Part shown: piece by piece, positions 18,265 to 27,653 of the stretch | How positions within the stretch are numbered: the stretch's first letter is position 1 | How the letters are laid out: every line of letters begins with the position of its first letter | Origin: an uncultured Ruminococcus sp. | Lineage (GTDB): Bacteria > Bacillota > Clostridia > Lachnospirales > Lachnospiraceae | Direction of reading: 5' to 3' | Length of the DNA: 64,000 nt | NCBI GenBank assembly: GCA_904377845.1 | Contig: CAJFGR010000007.1 | Span: 1 to 64,000 of the forward strand | Program-made: the position numbers and the translations under genes | Notes under the pieces: generated by a model | Seen by the model: the letters and a program-made list of their open reading frames with translations, nothing else | What the model was told of the DNA's origin: nothing | The model's database searches: none

Positions 18265-19278
18265 ATGGACAGAGTGATACTTGGGAAGACAGGGATCGAA
18301 GTCAATAAAAACGGCTTTGGAGCGCTTCCGATTCAGAGAGTATCGAAGAAAGAGGCGGTATATCTTCTGCAGAAAGCATTTTATAACGGTATCAATTACT
18401 TTGATACGGCACGGGCTTATTCTGACAGTGAGGAGAAGATGGGCGCCGCTTTTGAATATACAAGAGATAAGATCGTCATCAGTACGAAGTCACAGGCTCA
18501 GACCGGAAATGATATGAGAAAAGATCTGGAGGAAAGCCTGCGAAAGCTTAGGACCGATTACATAGATATCTATCAGTTCCACAATCCGGCATTCTGTCCG
18601 AAGCCGGGCGACGAAACGGGACTTTACGAAGAAGCCCTCAAGGCAAAAGAAGAGGGAAAGATCCGTCATATCGGCATCACGAACCACAGGATCGCTGTTG
18701 CAGAAGAAGCAATTGAATCCGGTCTGTACGAGACAATGCAGTTCCCGTTTTCATATCTGGCTGCGGAACAGGATCTTGAGATCGTTGAGATGTGCCGGAA
18801 AGAAAATATGGGATTTATCGCCATGAAAGGTCTTGCAGGAGGGCTGATTAATGATTCGGCGTGTGCCTATGCCTATATGAACCAGCCACAGTTTGCCCAC
18901 GTGGCGCCGATCTGGGGCATTCAGAAGGAATCCGAGCTGGACGAGTTCCTTTCCTATCAGACCTGTCCGCCGGAGCTGACCGGGGAACTTCAGGACAGGA
19001 TAGCAAAAGATAAAGAACAGCTGACTGGCGACTTCTGCCGCGGATGCGGATATTGTATGCCCTGCCCGGCGGGAATCGAGATCAACAACTGTGCGAGAAT
19101 GAGCCTGATGCTGAGGCGTGCGCCCAGCGAAGCGTGGCTGACAGAAGAGTGGCGGGAGAAGATGAAGAAGATCGAAGGATGTCTGCACTGCGGCCAGTGC
19201 ATGAAGAAGTGCCCGTACGGTCTGAATACACCGGAACTTCTGGTGAAAAACTATGAAGATTACAAAACATTTATTTAA
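18265..19278 (+). CDS. aldo/keto reductase with two C-terminal [4Fe-4S] clusters
   Basis: 337 aa. The AKR barrel is shown by GINYFDTARAYSDSEEKMG, ISTKSQ and a HxxxNP-like segment (DIYQFHNPAF). The C-terminus adds ferredoxin-like Cys clusters: CRGCGYCMPCPAGIEINNC and CLHCGQCMKKCPYG. In this subfamily of anaerobes the clusters pass electrons to or from the barrel. Substrate unknown. It precedes a flavoprotein gene by 15 bases, consistent with a small redox operon. Confidence 0.88.
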   Translation: MDRVILGKTGIEVNKNGFGALPIQRVSKKEAVYLLQKAFYNGINYFDTARAYSDSEEKMGAAFEYTRDKIVISTKSQAQTGNDMRKDLEESLRKLRTDYIDIYQFHNPAFCPKPGDETGLYEEALKAKEEGKIRHIGITNHRIAVAEEAIESGLYETMQFPFSYLAAEQDLEIVEMCRKENMGFIAMKGLAGGLINDSACAYAYMNQPQFAHVAPIWGIQKESELDEFLSYQTCPPELTGELQDRIAKDKEQLTGDFCRGCGYCMPCPAGIEINNCARMSLMLRRAPSEAWLTEEWREKMKKIEGCLHCGQCMKKCPYGLNTPELLVKNYEDYKTFI

Positions 19279-19293
19279 GGAGGATAAGGAAAG

Positions 19294-19800
19294 ATGGAAT
19301 TTAAAGAAATACCGGTTTCAGAAATGGAGTTTAATCCCTTTGATAAAATAAGTAAACAGTGGATGCTTGTTACGGCAGGAGATAAAGACTCCTCCAACAC
19401 GATGACGGCGAGCTGGGGCGGCGTCGGGATCATGTGGGGAAAGCCTGTGGCGACTGTTTATATCCGTCCCCAGAGATATACAAAGGAATTCATAGATAAA
19501 AATGAGTACTTCACACTTTCTTTTCTTCCGGAAGAGTACCGCAAGGCGCTGAATGTGTGTGGTTCTGTATCCGGAAGAAATGTTGCGGATAAATGGCAGG
19601 AGGCGGGGCTGCATCCTGTTGAAATTGACGGGACAACAGCAGTGGAAGAGGCGGAAGAAGTCTTCGTGTGCAGAAAACTTTACGCGCAGGAGATGGTTCC
19701 GGAATGTTTTATTGATGGAGAATGTGATACGAAATGGTATCCGGACAAAGATTACCATACAATGTATATTGCAGAGATCGTGAAAGTATTGAAAAAATAA
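19294..19800 (+). CDS. flavin reductase-like FMN-binding protein (flavoredoxin type)
   Basis: 168 aa. Features of the split-barrel flavin reductase fold include MLVTAGDKDSSNTMTASWGG, then VATVYIRPQRYTKEFI and FTLSFLPEEYRKALNVCG. Such proteins bind FMN and reduce it or carry electrons. AAGGAGG precedes the ATG. It follows the aldo/keto reductase closely and may supply electrons to it; the partner is inference. Confidence 0.82.
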   Translation: MEFKEIPVSEMEFNPFDKISKQWMLVTAGDKDSSNTMTASWGGVGIMWGKPVATVYIRPQRYTKEFIDKNEYFTLSFLPEEYRKALNVCGSVSGRNVADKWQEAGLHPVEIDGTTAVEEAEEVFVCRKLYAQEMVPECFIDGECDTKWYPDKDYHTMYIAEIVKVLKK

Positions 19801-19845
19801 ATAGAGGCACTGCAGCTTGCCGGAATAAAGGCAAAGGAGAGATTT

Positions 19846-20472
19846 ATGAAAAGAAAGATCCGCCCTGCGGAGGAAGAAATGGGAAATGTTGCATTTCTGA
19901 TTCTGTTTGCGATTCTGTGGTATGCCTGCCTTGTTGCTTCTCTTGTAAATGGCGGAACCCGTATAACTGTACTTTTGTTTTTCGTGGCAGGACTGTTCCC
20001 GGTGTATTCTGCTGTTACCATGATACGGAAAGCGCTGTTTTACCGCAGACAGAGAGCGGACGCCATTGCATATGGATCCTCACAATGGGGGAAAATTCGG
20101 GGCGTAATGCGGCAGGATATTCCTTACCGTTCGGGGGAACATAACACACTCAGATATCACCGGTATTATTATCTTCAAGTGGATATCACAGATCCGGTCA
20201 CAGGAGCCGTAAGCACGATCCAGAGCCAGGGATACCGAAAGCCGATCCACCGGTATCTTGCATCCGCTCAGGTGCGTGTCTATACAGACCGGAGCGGATG
20301 GAAGCATTATCTGGAAGATTTTCAGTATAAACGGCGTATGAGCGATCCGGGGATTTTTGATGACAGACCCATGGAATTCGAGGAGACAAGAGCCGGAAAC
20401 GGTCGTGTTATACAGGTTTTGTTTATCGCTGTATTTATACTGATCGTTCTGTCATCATTTTTTCAGAACTGA
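19846..20472 (+). CDS. membrane protein with DUF3592-like domain
   Basis: 208 aa. Two hydrophobic segments near the N-terminus (about residues 9-28, 32-50) and one at the C-terminus (VLFIAVFILIVLSSFF) bracket a soluble, Tyr/Arg-rich part (YHRYYYLQVDITDPVTG) that resembles DUF3592. Its cellular role is unknown. It lies between the redox pair and a DUF89 gene, 14 bases upstream of the latter. Confidence 0.6.
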   Translation: MKRKIRPAEEEMGNVAFLILFAILWYACLVASLVNGGTRITVLLFFVAGLFPVYSAVTMIRKALFYRRQRADAIAYGSSQWGKIRGVMRQDIPYRSGEHNTLRYHRYYYLQVDITDPVTGAVSTIQSQGYRKPIHRYLASAQVRVYTDRSGWKHYLEDFQYKRRMSDPGIFDDRPMEFEETRAGNGRVIQVLFIAVFILIVLSSFFQN

Positions 20473-20486
20473 GGGAGGAGCATATT

Positions 20487-21362
20487 ATGAAGGTCAATTC
20501 ATTCTGTCTTACGTGTTTGATTCAGATGCAGGAGTCACAGATACGGAAGTTTGATGATGAAGACAGGAAAATGAGATATATGAGAGAGGTACTTGCATTT
20601 CTCTCGTCCTGCAATCCGGATCTGTCAGCTCCGGCTCTCGTGAAACCGTTGTCAAGAATCTATGAGAAATACTGGGGCAAGAGGGACAGCATGGCCGAAG
20701 TAAAGAGGGAATTCAACGACTTCCTTCTGTCTATGGAAGAAGAGATAGAAGAACAGATCCGGAAACACAGCGATCCGTTGGAAGCTGCGCTCTGCTTTGC
20801 ACGGACGGGAAACTATATAGACTATGCCGCGGTAAAGGATATCTCGAAAGATAAGCTGCTGGATCTCTTTGAAGAGCAGGAGCAGGCAGGGCTTGAGAAA
20901 AATGAATATGATTCATTTCTGAAAGACATGGAACAGGCGTCAAAGCTCGTTTATCTGACAGATAACTGCGGAGAAGTCGTCCTTGACAAGATTGCGCTTA
21001 AGATCATACAGGAGAGATATCCGGATCTGAAAGTGACTGCTGTTGTCCGGGGCGAGCCTGTGGTAAATGATGCGGATCTCGAAGCTGCCCGCTACGTAGG
21101 GCTTGACCGTGTGGTGAAAGTGATGGAGAATGGAAGCGGCATTGCTGGAACAGATCTTAACGATATTAGTGACGAAGCGCGCAATGAAATAAAAACAGCA
21201 GATGTGATCCTATCGAAAGGTCAGGGAAATTTTGAAACCATACACGGGTGCGGTCTCAATATTTATTATCTGTTCCTGTGCAAGTGTGACTGGTTTGTAC
21301 AAAAATTCGAAGTTGAGCGATTTAAGGGAATGTTTGTCAATGAAAGGAGAATTCCGCAGTGA
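20487..21362 (+). CDS. DUF89/ARMT1-like metal-dependent phosphatase
   Basis: 291 aa. Conserved DUF89 motifs are visible: LTDNCGEVVLDKIAL (metal/phosphate site), VVRGEPVVNDADLEAA, and SKGQGNFETIHGC near the C-terminus. The start CLTCLIQMQ is typical of the bacterial/archaeal subfamily. DUF89 enzymes are cobalt/nickel-type phosphatases that remove damaged sugar phosphates and related metabolites (damage control). The stop overlaps the GTG start of the next gene. Confidence 0.85.
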   Translation: MKVNSFCLTCLIQMQESQIRKFDDEDRKMRYMREVLAFLSSCNPDLSAPALVKPLSRIYEKYWGKRDSMAEVKREFNDFLLSMEEEIEEQIRKHSDPLEAALCFARTGNYIDYAAVKDISKDKLLDLFEEQEQAGLEKNEYDSFLKDMEQASKLVYLTDNCGEVVLDKIALKIIQERYPDLKVTAVVRGEPVVNDADLEAARYVGLDRVVKVMENGSGIAGTDLNDISDEARNEIKTADVILSKGQGNFETIHGCGLNIYYLFLCKCDWFVQKFEVERFKGMFVNERRIPQ

Positions 21363-21862
21363 GAAAGATGCGCCTGTCTAAAAGGGAAATAACTGACATG
21401 AATACCATCAGGGAAATCCTTGAAGAATGTGATGTTGTAAGGCTTGGTCTGAGAGACGATGAAGGGATGTTTATCGTCCCGGTCAATTACGGGTACGATC
21501 TTGAAATTTATGAAGAGCGTACAGAATTGAAACTATATATCCACGGCTCAGGCGAGGGAAGGAAGGCTGATGCGATCGCGGCTGATCCTCATGCGGCGAT
21601 CGAGATGGACTGCCGGCATCAGATCATTACAGGAGATTATACCTGCAGCTATTCGTATGCGTACCGGAGCATCATGGGCAGAGGAATCATTACACGGGTG
21701 GAGTCAGACACTGATAAACGGTATGCACTTGAAAAACTGATGGAACATATGGCACCGGCGGCAGAACTGGAATTCAGTCCGGAGATGCTCGCAAGAACAG
21801 CTGTATACAGAATTGACGTAGAATATTTTACGGGAAAAGAGCGCAGGCAGAAAACAGATTAA
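21359..21862 (+). CDS. pyridoxamine 5'-phosphate oxidase-like protein (NimA type)
   Basis: 167 aa from GTG 21359, which overlaps the previous TGA and has AAAGGAGA at good spacing. Features include EECDVVRLGLRDDEGMFIVP, VNYGYD, YIHGSGEGRKADAI and a C-terminal WxG-free barrel ending. The family binds flavin (or related cofactors) and includes nitroimidazole reductases, but the function of this member is not known. Translationally coupled to the DUF89 gene. Confidence 0.8.
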   Translation: MRKMRLSKREITDMNTIREILEECDVVRLGLRDDEGMFIVPVNYGYDLEIYEERTELKLYIHGSGEGRKADAIAADPHAAIEMDCRHQIITGDYTCSYSYAYRSIMGRGIITRVESDTDKRYALEKLMEHMAPAAELEFSPEMLARTAVYRIDVEYFTGKERRQKTD

Positions 21863-21890
21863 TAAAGAGAAAATATAAAGGAGAAGAAAA

Positions 21891-22190
21891 ATGGTACATC
21901 ATATTGTAATGTGGAAATTCAAACCCGAGATCGAGGAAGAAAAGAAGCCGGAACTTAAGAAGGCAATGAATGAACATCTGAGTGCTCTTGTCGGAAAAGT
22001 ACCGGGGCTTCTTAGCGTTGAGTTTGTAGAAGACCCGATCCCGTCAAGTACACATGACATTGCACTGGTGACTACATTGGAAAAAGCAGAAGACATTGCC
22101 GTTTACGCAACACATCCGGCTCATGTAGCTGTTGCGGACACTTATGTCAGACCCTATGTGACGGAGCGCGCGTGTCTGGATTATGAGTAG
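21891..22190 (+). CDS. Dabb-family (stress-responsive alpha/beta barrel) protein
   Basis: 99 aa. Typical Dabb features: start MVHHIVMWKFKPEIEEE, middle HDIALVTTLEKAEDIAVYA, end HVAVADTYVRPYVTERACLDYE. These dimeric ferredoxin-like barrels bind small ligands, and their physiological role in Firmicutes is unclear. AAGGAG precedes the ATG. A terminator follows. Confidence 0.88.
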   Translation: MVHHIVMWKFKPEIEEEKKPELKKAMNEHLSALVGKVPGLLSVEFVEDPIPSSTHDIALVTTLEKAEDIAVYATHPAHVAVADTYVRPYVTERACLDYE

Positions 22191-22237
22191 AATCTTGCAC
22201 GCAGAATCGATCTGACGAAAATGGAATAGGACATTAT

Positions 22238-22283
22238 ATGCCGCACATATACTGACTATAAAAGGCGTATGTGTGGCATTTTT
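22238..22283 (+). terminator. terminator overlapping the yqfC start
   Basis: ATGCCGCACATATAC pairs with GTATGTGTGGCAT (one bulge) and is followed by TTTTT. The ATG chosen for yqfC comes immediately after the T-run, so yqfC either is translated from read-through transcripts with no visible ribosome site or starts elsewhere. Confidence 0.6.
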
Positions 22284-22571
22284 ATGGAAAAAGGACAGAT
22301 CAGAGAACGACTCGCGTCGGCTGCAAGTATGCCGAAAGATGTAGTCATGAAAGCGGCTGTAGTCACTGCTCTTGGAAATTTTGAGGTTTGTATTGAAAAT
22401 TACCGCGGAATAACAGAATATACAGAATGTCTCATTCGTGTACAGGCAAAGAGCGGACAGATCCGCATAGCAGGGAAACGACTGCAGGTGGAGTACTATA
22501 CCAATGAAGAGATGAAGATTACCGGCAGAATAGAAAATATCGAATTTGCTGACGGGGGGAAGAAAGAATGA
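22284..22571 (+). CDS. yqfC: sporulation protein YqfC
   Basis: 95 aa. Core motifs: SMPKDVVMKAAVVTALGNFE then VCIENYRGITEYTE and IRIAGKRLQVEYYTNEEMKI, which match the YqfC family. In Bacilli and Clostridia it is made in the mother cell under sigma-E; its exact role in spore formation is not known. The stop overlaps the yqfD start, the conserved arrangement. ATG 22284 was chosen from family length; ATG 22269 is an alternative. Neither has a clear ribosome site. Confidence 0.85.
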   Translation: MEKGQIRERLASAASMPKDVVMKAAVVTALGNFEVCIENYRGITEYTECLIRVQAKSGQIRIAGKRLQVEYYTNEEMKITGRIENIEFADGGKKE

Positions 22572-23875
22572 TCCGTTCATTCATACGATTTCTAAGAGGA
22601 TATGTCCGAATACGGGTTCGGGGATTTTCTCCGGAACGGTTTCTCAATATGTGCTCGTACCATGATATTTATGTCTGGGGTCTCTCACCCATCAGCAGCG
22701 GATATGAGATGTATTTGAGTGCTGCGGATTTTAAAAAACTGAAACCACTTGCAAAAAAGACGCATACTAAGATTACACTGACCGAACGGCGCGGTTTTCC
22801 TTTTTTTCTTTTTCATTACAGAAAGAGAAAACTGTTTTTTTTCGGGCTGCTCCTCTGCATCATACTTTTGAAAGTGTACTCGCTTTTTATATGGGATATT
22901 CATTTTGAGGGTAATGAGAAGTGGACCGATGAGACGCTGGCAGAATATCTTCGCAGCGGCGGGGTGAAACCCTGTATGCTGAAAAGCCGGGTTGACTGTC
23001 CGGGTATTGTAAAAAATATCCGTGAAGAATATAATGATATAATCTGGGTATCCGCATCTGTGGACGGGAGCAGACTTAAGATACAAATTAAGGAAAATGA
23101 GGATACTCTTTTAGGATCTGCAGATAATGTTGAAAACCGGGAGACAGAGACTGAAAACGACGATAAAGCGAAGGGTATTGTTTCCGATGAGCTGCATCCT
23201 ACAGATCTGATTGCCTCGGCAGACGGCGTGATTACCAGTATTGTGACCCGGTCGGGGATTCCTCAGGTTCATGCCGGTGATCAGGTGAAAAAGGGAGACA
23301 TCCTGGTACTGGGCAGAGTGGATGTGACAAATGACAGCGGAGAAGTTACAGGATACCAGTATCAGAAGTCGGACGCTGACATCTTTGCCGATACCACTCT
23401 TGAGTATGCGGAAAGCATTGATCGGATATATCAGCGGAAAGTATACGATGACAGAAAAAAAATCCAGCCATATGTAAGAATAGGGGACTTTACCGTTTCA
23501 GTCGGAAGCACTTCCAATAAATACGAGCACAGCGAACTGACGGTAAAAGAACGCCAGCTGAAAGCCGGTGAGAATTTCTATCTTCCGGTTTTATTGGGAA
23601 TCAAAACCGTCAAATCTTATACATTTGAGAAAAAAAGTTATACTGATGAAGAGATCAGAAAGATTTTGAGTGCTGATTTCCAACAGTTTTGTAAAGATTT
23701 GGAAGAAAAAGGTATTCAAATTCTTGGAAATAGTGTTAAAATAAATCTGTATGCCGACTCAGCAGATGCCAAAGGCACGCTTTTCCTGAATGAACGGATT
23801 ACTGAGGAGGCAGATACGGAAATACTGACGATCGAAAGGAAAGAAACAGATGAGTCTGTCGGAACTGATGATTGA
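22568..23875 (+). CDS. yqfD: sporulation protein YqfD
   Basis: 435 aa, family length. The N-terminal soluble part (GYVRIRVRGFSPERFLNMCS) is followed by one membrane helix (about residues 92-112), then IHFEGNEKWTDETLAEYLRS and the SPOIVFA-like segment SADGVITSIVTRSGIPQVHA. It is a mother-cell membrane protein required for efficient sporulation in relatives. It overlaps yqfC at the start and phoH at the end by 26 bases. Confidence 0.9.
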   Translation: MIRSFIRFLRGYVRIRVRGFSPERFLNMCSYHDIYVWGLSPISSGYEMYLSAADFKKLKPLAKKTHTKITLTERRGFPFFLFHYRKRKLFFFGLLLCIILLKVYSLFIWDIHFEGNEKWTDETLAEYLRSGGVKPCMLKSRVDCPGIVKNIREEYNDIIWVSASVDGSRLKIQIKENEDTLLGSADNVENRETETENDDKAKGIVSDELHPTDLIASADGVITSIVTRSGIPQVHAGDQVKKGDILVLGRVDVTNDSGEVTGYQYQKSDADIFADTTLEYAESIDRIYQRKVYDDRKKIQPYVRIGDFTVSVGSTSNKYEHSELTVKERQLKAGENFYLPVLLGIKTVKSYTFEKKSYTDEEIRKILSADFQQFCKDLEEKGIQILGNSVKINLYADSADAKGTLFLNERITEEADTEILTIERKETDESVGTDD

Positions 23876-24848
23876 TATACCGGCCGAACATGAGGCAAAC
23901 GTATTCGGCCAGTTTGACACATATGCTAAAAAACTTGAACGGACATTTCATGTAACTCTGATTGCACGTGACGGAAGTACAAAGATCGTGGGCGAGACAG
24001 AAGCCGCCCGGAAAGCACAGCGCGTAATGACACAGCTTCTCGAATTGTCCAAAAGGGGCAATACAATCACTGAGCAGAATGTAGACTATGCGATCTCACT
24101 TGTATTTGAGGATCAGGAGGAAGGAATCGTTGAGATTGACAGAGAACTGATCTGTCACACTCTTCAGGGGAAGCCGATTAAGCCAAAAACGCTGGGGCAG
24201 AAGAGATATGTGGATGCCATACGTAAAGATATGATTACATTTGGCCTGGGGCCTGCGGGAACCGGAAAGACATATCTGGCTATGGCCATGGCAATTACGG
24301 CATTTAAGAGAAACGAAGTGAACAGGATCATACTGACTCGTCCGGCGATTGAAGCAGGAGAGAAGCTTGGCTTCCTGCCCGGTGATCTGCAGAGCAAGAT
24401 TGATCCATATCTGCGCCCTCTCTATGACGCACTGTATGAGATTATGGGCGCGGACAGTTTTGTTAAGAATTCCGAGAAAGGACTGATCGAAGTGGCACCT
24501 CTTGCCTATATGAGGGGCCGCACACTGGATAATGCATTTATCATACTGGATGAAGCGCAGAATACAACACCTGCACAGATGAAGATGTTTCTGACCAGAA
24601 TCGGTTTCGGGTCAAAAGTTGTTATTACAGGTGATTCCACTCAGAAAGATCTGCCTTCCGGCACCACGTCCGGACTCGATGTTGCAGTCAAAGTGGTAAA
24701 GGATCTGGACGGAATCAGTATCTGTACGCTGACGAGCAAGGATGTTGTACGTCATCCGCTGGTGCAGAAGATTGTAAAAGCTTATGAGGAATATGAGAAG
24801 AAGAACACAGGCAGAACAAGAGGAAACGCAAGGAGGAAGCGGTCATGA
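23850..24848 (+). CDS. phoH: PhoH-family ATPase
   Basis: 332 aa. KH-like N-terminal region, then Walker A FGLGPAGTGKTYLAMAMA, the RPAIEAGEKLGFLPGDL segment, Walker B-like AFIILDEAQNTTPAQMKMFL and FGSKVVITGDSTQ. PhoH next to YbeY is a widely conserved pair tied to RNA/ribosome metabolism. The overlap with yqfD and the 4-base overlap with ybeY indicate tight co-translation. Confidence 0.95.
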   Translation: MSLSELMIDIPAEHEANVFGQFDTYAKKLERTFHVTLIARDGSTKIVGETEAARKAQRVMTQLLELSKRGNTITEQNVDYAISLVFEDQEEGIVEIDRELICHTLQGKPIKPKTLGQKRYVDAIRKDMITFGLGPAGTGKTYLAMAMAITAFKRNEVNRIILTRPAIEAGEKLGFLPGDLQSKIDPYLRPLYDALYEIMGADSFVKNSEKGLIEVAPLAYMRGRTLDNAFIILDEAQNTTPAQMKMFLTRIGFGSKVVITGDSTQKDLPSGTTSGLDVAVKVVKDLDGISICTLTSKDVVRHPLVQKIVKAYEEYEKKNTGRTRGNARRKRS

Positions 24849-25342
24849 GTCTTTATATTGAGACAGAAGGAATGACAGACTTTGATTTCGATATACAAGA
24901 AATTGCAGAACTTGTTGTAAATGCAGCTCTGGACTATGTTCAGTGTCCTTATGAAGCCGAGGTCAGCCTGCTTGTCACTCACGATGAAGAGATACGTGAG
25001 ATGAACAGAGAACACAGAGGGATCGACCGGCCGACAGACGTTCTGTCCTTTCCTATGCTTGAGTTTGAGACACCCGGTGATTTCTCGGAAGTCAGTGAGG
25101 AGACTGCTGATGTGTTCGACCCGGAATCGGGGGAACTGATGCTGGGAGATATTGTGATTTCTGCGGATCGTGTCACGGCACAGGCAGAAGAATACGGTCA
25201 TTCCCGTAAGAGAGAGTATGCTTTCCTTATCGCACACAGTATGCTCCATCTGTGCGGATATGATCATATGGAAGAAGATGAACGGCAAGTGATGGAACAG
25301 AAACAGCGGGAGATCATGGAAAAGATCGATATCCTGCGATAA
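24845..25342 (+). CDS. ybeY: endoribonuclease YbeY (rRNA maturation)
   Basis: 165 aa. The zinc-binding motif is HSMLHLCGYDHMEEDE (H-x3-H-x5-H); DRPTDVLSFPMLE and GDIVISADRV are also conserved. YbeY is a single-strand-specific metallo-endoribonuclease required for 16S rRNA 3' maturation and 70S quality control. Start overlaps the phoH stop by four bases; sixteen bases separate it from the next gene. Confidence 0.95.
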   Translation: MSLYIETEGMTDFDFDIQEIAELVVNAALDYVQCPYEAEVSLLVTHDEEIREMNREHRGIDRPTDVLSFPMLEFETPGDFSEVSEETADVFDPESGELMLGDIVISADRVTAQAEEYGHSRKREYAFLIAHSMLHLCGYDHMEEDERQVMEQKQREIMEKIDILR

Positions 25343-25357
25343 CTAAGGAGGACTGAT

Positions 25358-27058
25358 ATGCCTGATACATCAAGCACCAGAAAAACAAAATCCAGAGGGG
25401 AAGATTATATTGTACAGGGATCGATTCTTGCGGCGGCTGCGGTGATCACAAAAGTGATTGGCGTTGTCTACCGTATTCCGCTGACAAATCTTCTCGGCGA
25501 TGAAGGAAACGGGTTTTACGGATATGCATATCAGGTGTATGCTTTTGCCCTGATGATTTCTTCCCTGAGCCTTCCGACCGCAGTGTCGAAGATTGTTTCA
25601 ATGCGAGTGGCTGTAGGGCAGAGGCGCAATGCCTTCCGGGCTTTTTTATGTTCCCTTATTTTCGCCGTTATTGTAGGACTTATTATAGCGGCAGCCATAT
25701 TTTTCGGCGCGGGGGCTATCTCGGAACACGTTATGAAAGCGCCGCTCAGCGTCTACGCACTGAAAGTGCTTGCACCCGGATTATTTATTGTGGCGGTAAT
25801 GGCTGTACTCAGAGGTTATTTCCAGGGACTCGGCACAATGATGCCTACGGCGGTTTCTCAGGTGATCGAACAGCTGATTAATGCTGTTGTAAGTATTGTC
25901 GGCGCCGGCGTTTTGTTCGGAATCGGTACCCGTACCGGAAAAGAAGCCGGAGAGGAGCTTCTAGGGCCTGCTTACGGCGCCGCCGGAGGTACACTGGGAA
26001 CTGTAATGGGAGCGTTGGCAGGACTTTTGTTCCTGCTGTTTGTACTCTGGCTCTTCCGCGGCGGTATCAGGCGCCAGCTGAAGCGTGATCGTTCACGAAA
26101 GAAAGAGTCTTATTCACATATCCTGAAAGCTCTTCTTCTTACAGCAGTACCCGTGATTTTCAGCACTGCTATTTATAATATAAATCAGATTATCGACCTG
26201 ACAGTATTCAACCATATTATGTCATGGCAGGGTTTCTCCGAACAGCAATATATGGCGCTTCAGGGAATCTATACCGGAAAATATGATCCGCTGATTAATG
26301 TTCCGCTTTCTATTCCGTCAGCGGTCAGCGCCTCGATTGTCCCGACGCTTACAGCGGCGGTAATGAACAGACAGAGAGAAAAAGTGCATTTTCAAATTGA
26401 TCAAACGCTGAGAATCGCAACCATTATTACGATACCAAGCTGTGTGGGAATTGCGGTGCTCGCATCGCCTCTCATGGTGCTTCTCTACAATGACAGCAGC
26501 GCCACACCGGCCAATCTGCTTATGCTTGGCGCAATTGTTATTGTGCTTTACGGATGGTCGTCAATTACTAATTCGGTACTCCACGGGCTGAATTATATGT
26601 CAAGTCCGGCGAAGAATGCGGCGATAGCGCTTGTAGTTCATCTGGCAGCATTTGTGGTTATGCTTGTGGTATTCCGCATGAATGTCTATGCATTGGTAGG
26701 AAGCAATATTGTTTTCGCTCTTATTATGTGTATCCTGAATCAGTGGAAGATCCGCAAAGTATGCGGATATAAGATTAATATAAAACATATGTTCCTGAAG
26801 CCTTTCCTGTCTGCTGCAGTGATGGGAATTGTTACATATTTTGTATGGTTCGTACTGGATCTTCTGATCGGAGGCCGCGTGATACCGACAGTGATGGCCA
26901 TATGTATTGCTGTTATTGTCTACGTCGTGCTGATTCTTAAGACAGGGGCACTCTCAGAAGATGATATTCTTGCTCTACCCATGGGCGCAAGACTTTTAAG
27001 GTACAGCCGCAGATTTCATCTGCTTCCTGAAACGGACGAAGAAGATATAATTGAATAA
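25358..27058 (+). CDS. SpoVB/MurJ-like polysaccharide flippase-family protein
   Basis: 566 aa with about 14 membrane segments. Start is basic then VQGSILAAAAVITKVIGVVY, followed by IPLTNLLGDEGNGFYGYAYQ, a MOP-superfamily (MviN/SpoVB) signature. Members flip lipid-linked oligosaccharides; SpoVB acts in spore cortex synthesis and related paralogs in wall or capsule synthesis. The position right after yqfCD-phoH-ybeY supports a sporulation role, but a MurJ role cannot be excluded. Confidence 0.8.
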   Translation: MPDTSSTRKTKSRGEDYIVQGSILAAAAVITKVIGVVYRIPLTNLLGDEGNGFYGYAYQVYAFALMISSLSLPTAVSKIVSMRVAVGQRRNAFRAFLCSLIFAVIVGLIIAAAIFFGAGAISEHVMKAPLSVYALKVLAPGLFIVAVMAVLRGYFQGLGTMMPTAVSQVIEQLINAVVSIVGAGVLFGIGTRTGKEAGEELLGPAYGAAGGTLGTVMGALAGLLFLLFVLWLFRGGIRRQLKRDRSRKKESYSHILKALLLTAVPVIFSTAIYNINQIIDLTVFNHIMSWQGFSEQQYMALQGIYTGKYDPLINVPLSIPSAVSASIVPTLTAAVMNRQREKVHFQIDQTLRIATIITIPSCVGIAVLASPLMVLLYNDSSATPANLLMLGAIVIVLYGWSSITNSVLHGLNYMSSPAKNAAIALVVHLAAFVVMLVVFRMNVYALVGSNIVFALIMCILNQWKIRKVCGYKINIKHMFLKPFLSAAVMGIVTYFVWFVLDLLIGGRVIPTVMAICIAVIVYVVLILKTGALSEDDILALPMGARLLRYSRRFHLLPETDEEDIIE

Positions 27059-27104
27059 AATATACAAAAAAGCCAATACTGTATGAAAAAAGGAAGTGGA
27101 GAAC

Positions 27105-27482
27105 ATGAACAAAAAGTACATGGTTGGCTTTTTTGCTTTAATTCTGGTTTTCGGAACCCTTCTTACAGCAGGATATCAGATATCCTATGACCGTGTGACA
27201 CAGCGTCAGGCAGCGCCGGAGCAGGGAGTGACGGACGCCCGGAGCATCACGGCGGAGGGAGAAGCCGTGGACGAAGACGCAGTCGGGGCGGAAGAGGGGT
27301 ATTATCTCTGCGAAATGCAGGGATTTGTGGTAGTGTACCTCAGTGACAGAAAGACGATCTATGAAATGACAGAAATTCCCCTTACAGATCTCCCGGAAGA
27401 AGTGCAGCAGGAAATTGCAGCGGGAAAATATATTCCGACTCAGGACGAACTGTACGGGTTTTTAGAAAATTATTCTAGCTGA
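27105..27482 (+). CDS. BofC-like protein, membrane-anchored
   Basis: 125 aa from ATG 27105 (MNKKYMVGFFALILVFGTLL); GTG 27096 is a weaker alternative. One N-terminal membrane helix or uncleaved signal is followed by an acidic linker and a C-terminal segment similar to BofC (GYYLCEMQGFVVVYLSDRKT, then IYEMTEIPLTDLPEEVQ). BofC restrains SpoIVB signalling between forespore and mother cell in Bacillus. Only the C-terminal domain appears to be present here. Confidence 0.65.
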   Translation: MNKKYMVGFFALILVFGTLLTAGYQISYDRVTQRQAAPEQGVTDARSITAEGEAVDEDAVGAEEGYYLCEMQGFVVVYLSDRKTIYEMTEIPLTDLPEEVQQEIAAGKYIPTQDELYGFLENYSS

Positions 27483-27484
27483 CT

Positions 27485-27520
27485 ATATTTCCTGCCGGAT
27501 TGCACAGGCAGGAAATATTA
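27485..27520 (+). terminator. hairpin after the bofC-like gene
   Basis: TATTTCCTGCC pairs with GGCAGGAAATA around a 10-base loop. The following T-run is weak (TTATGTTG). Confidence 0.55.
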
Positions 27521-27653
27521 TGTTGTACAGTCGCAAAATGTAATCTCTGGACGAACGGCTGGAAATAGTGTATAATACAGTCCGGCGAAGCGAAGAAAAA
27601 CTGAAATGAACAGATAATACGGAAACAAACAGATTGTTTTGAAAGGATCGGTC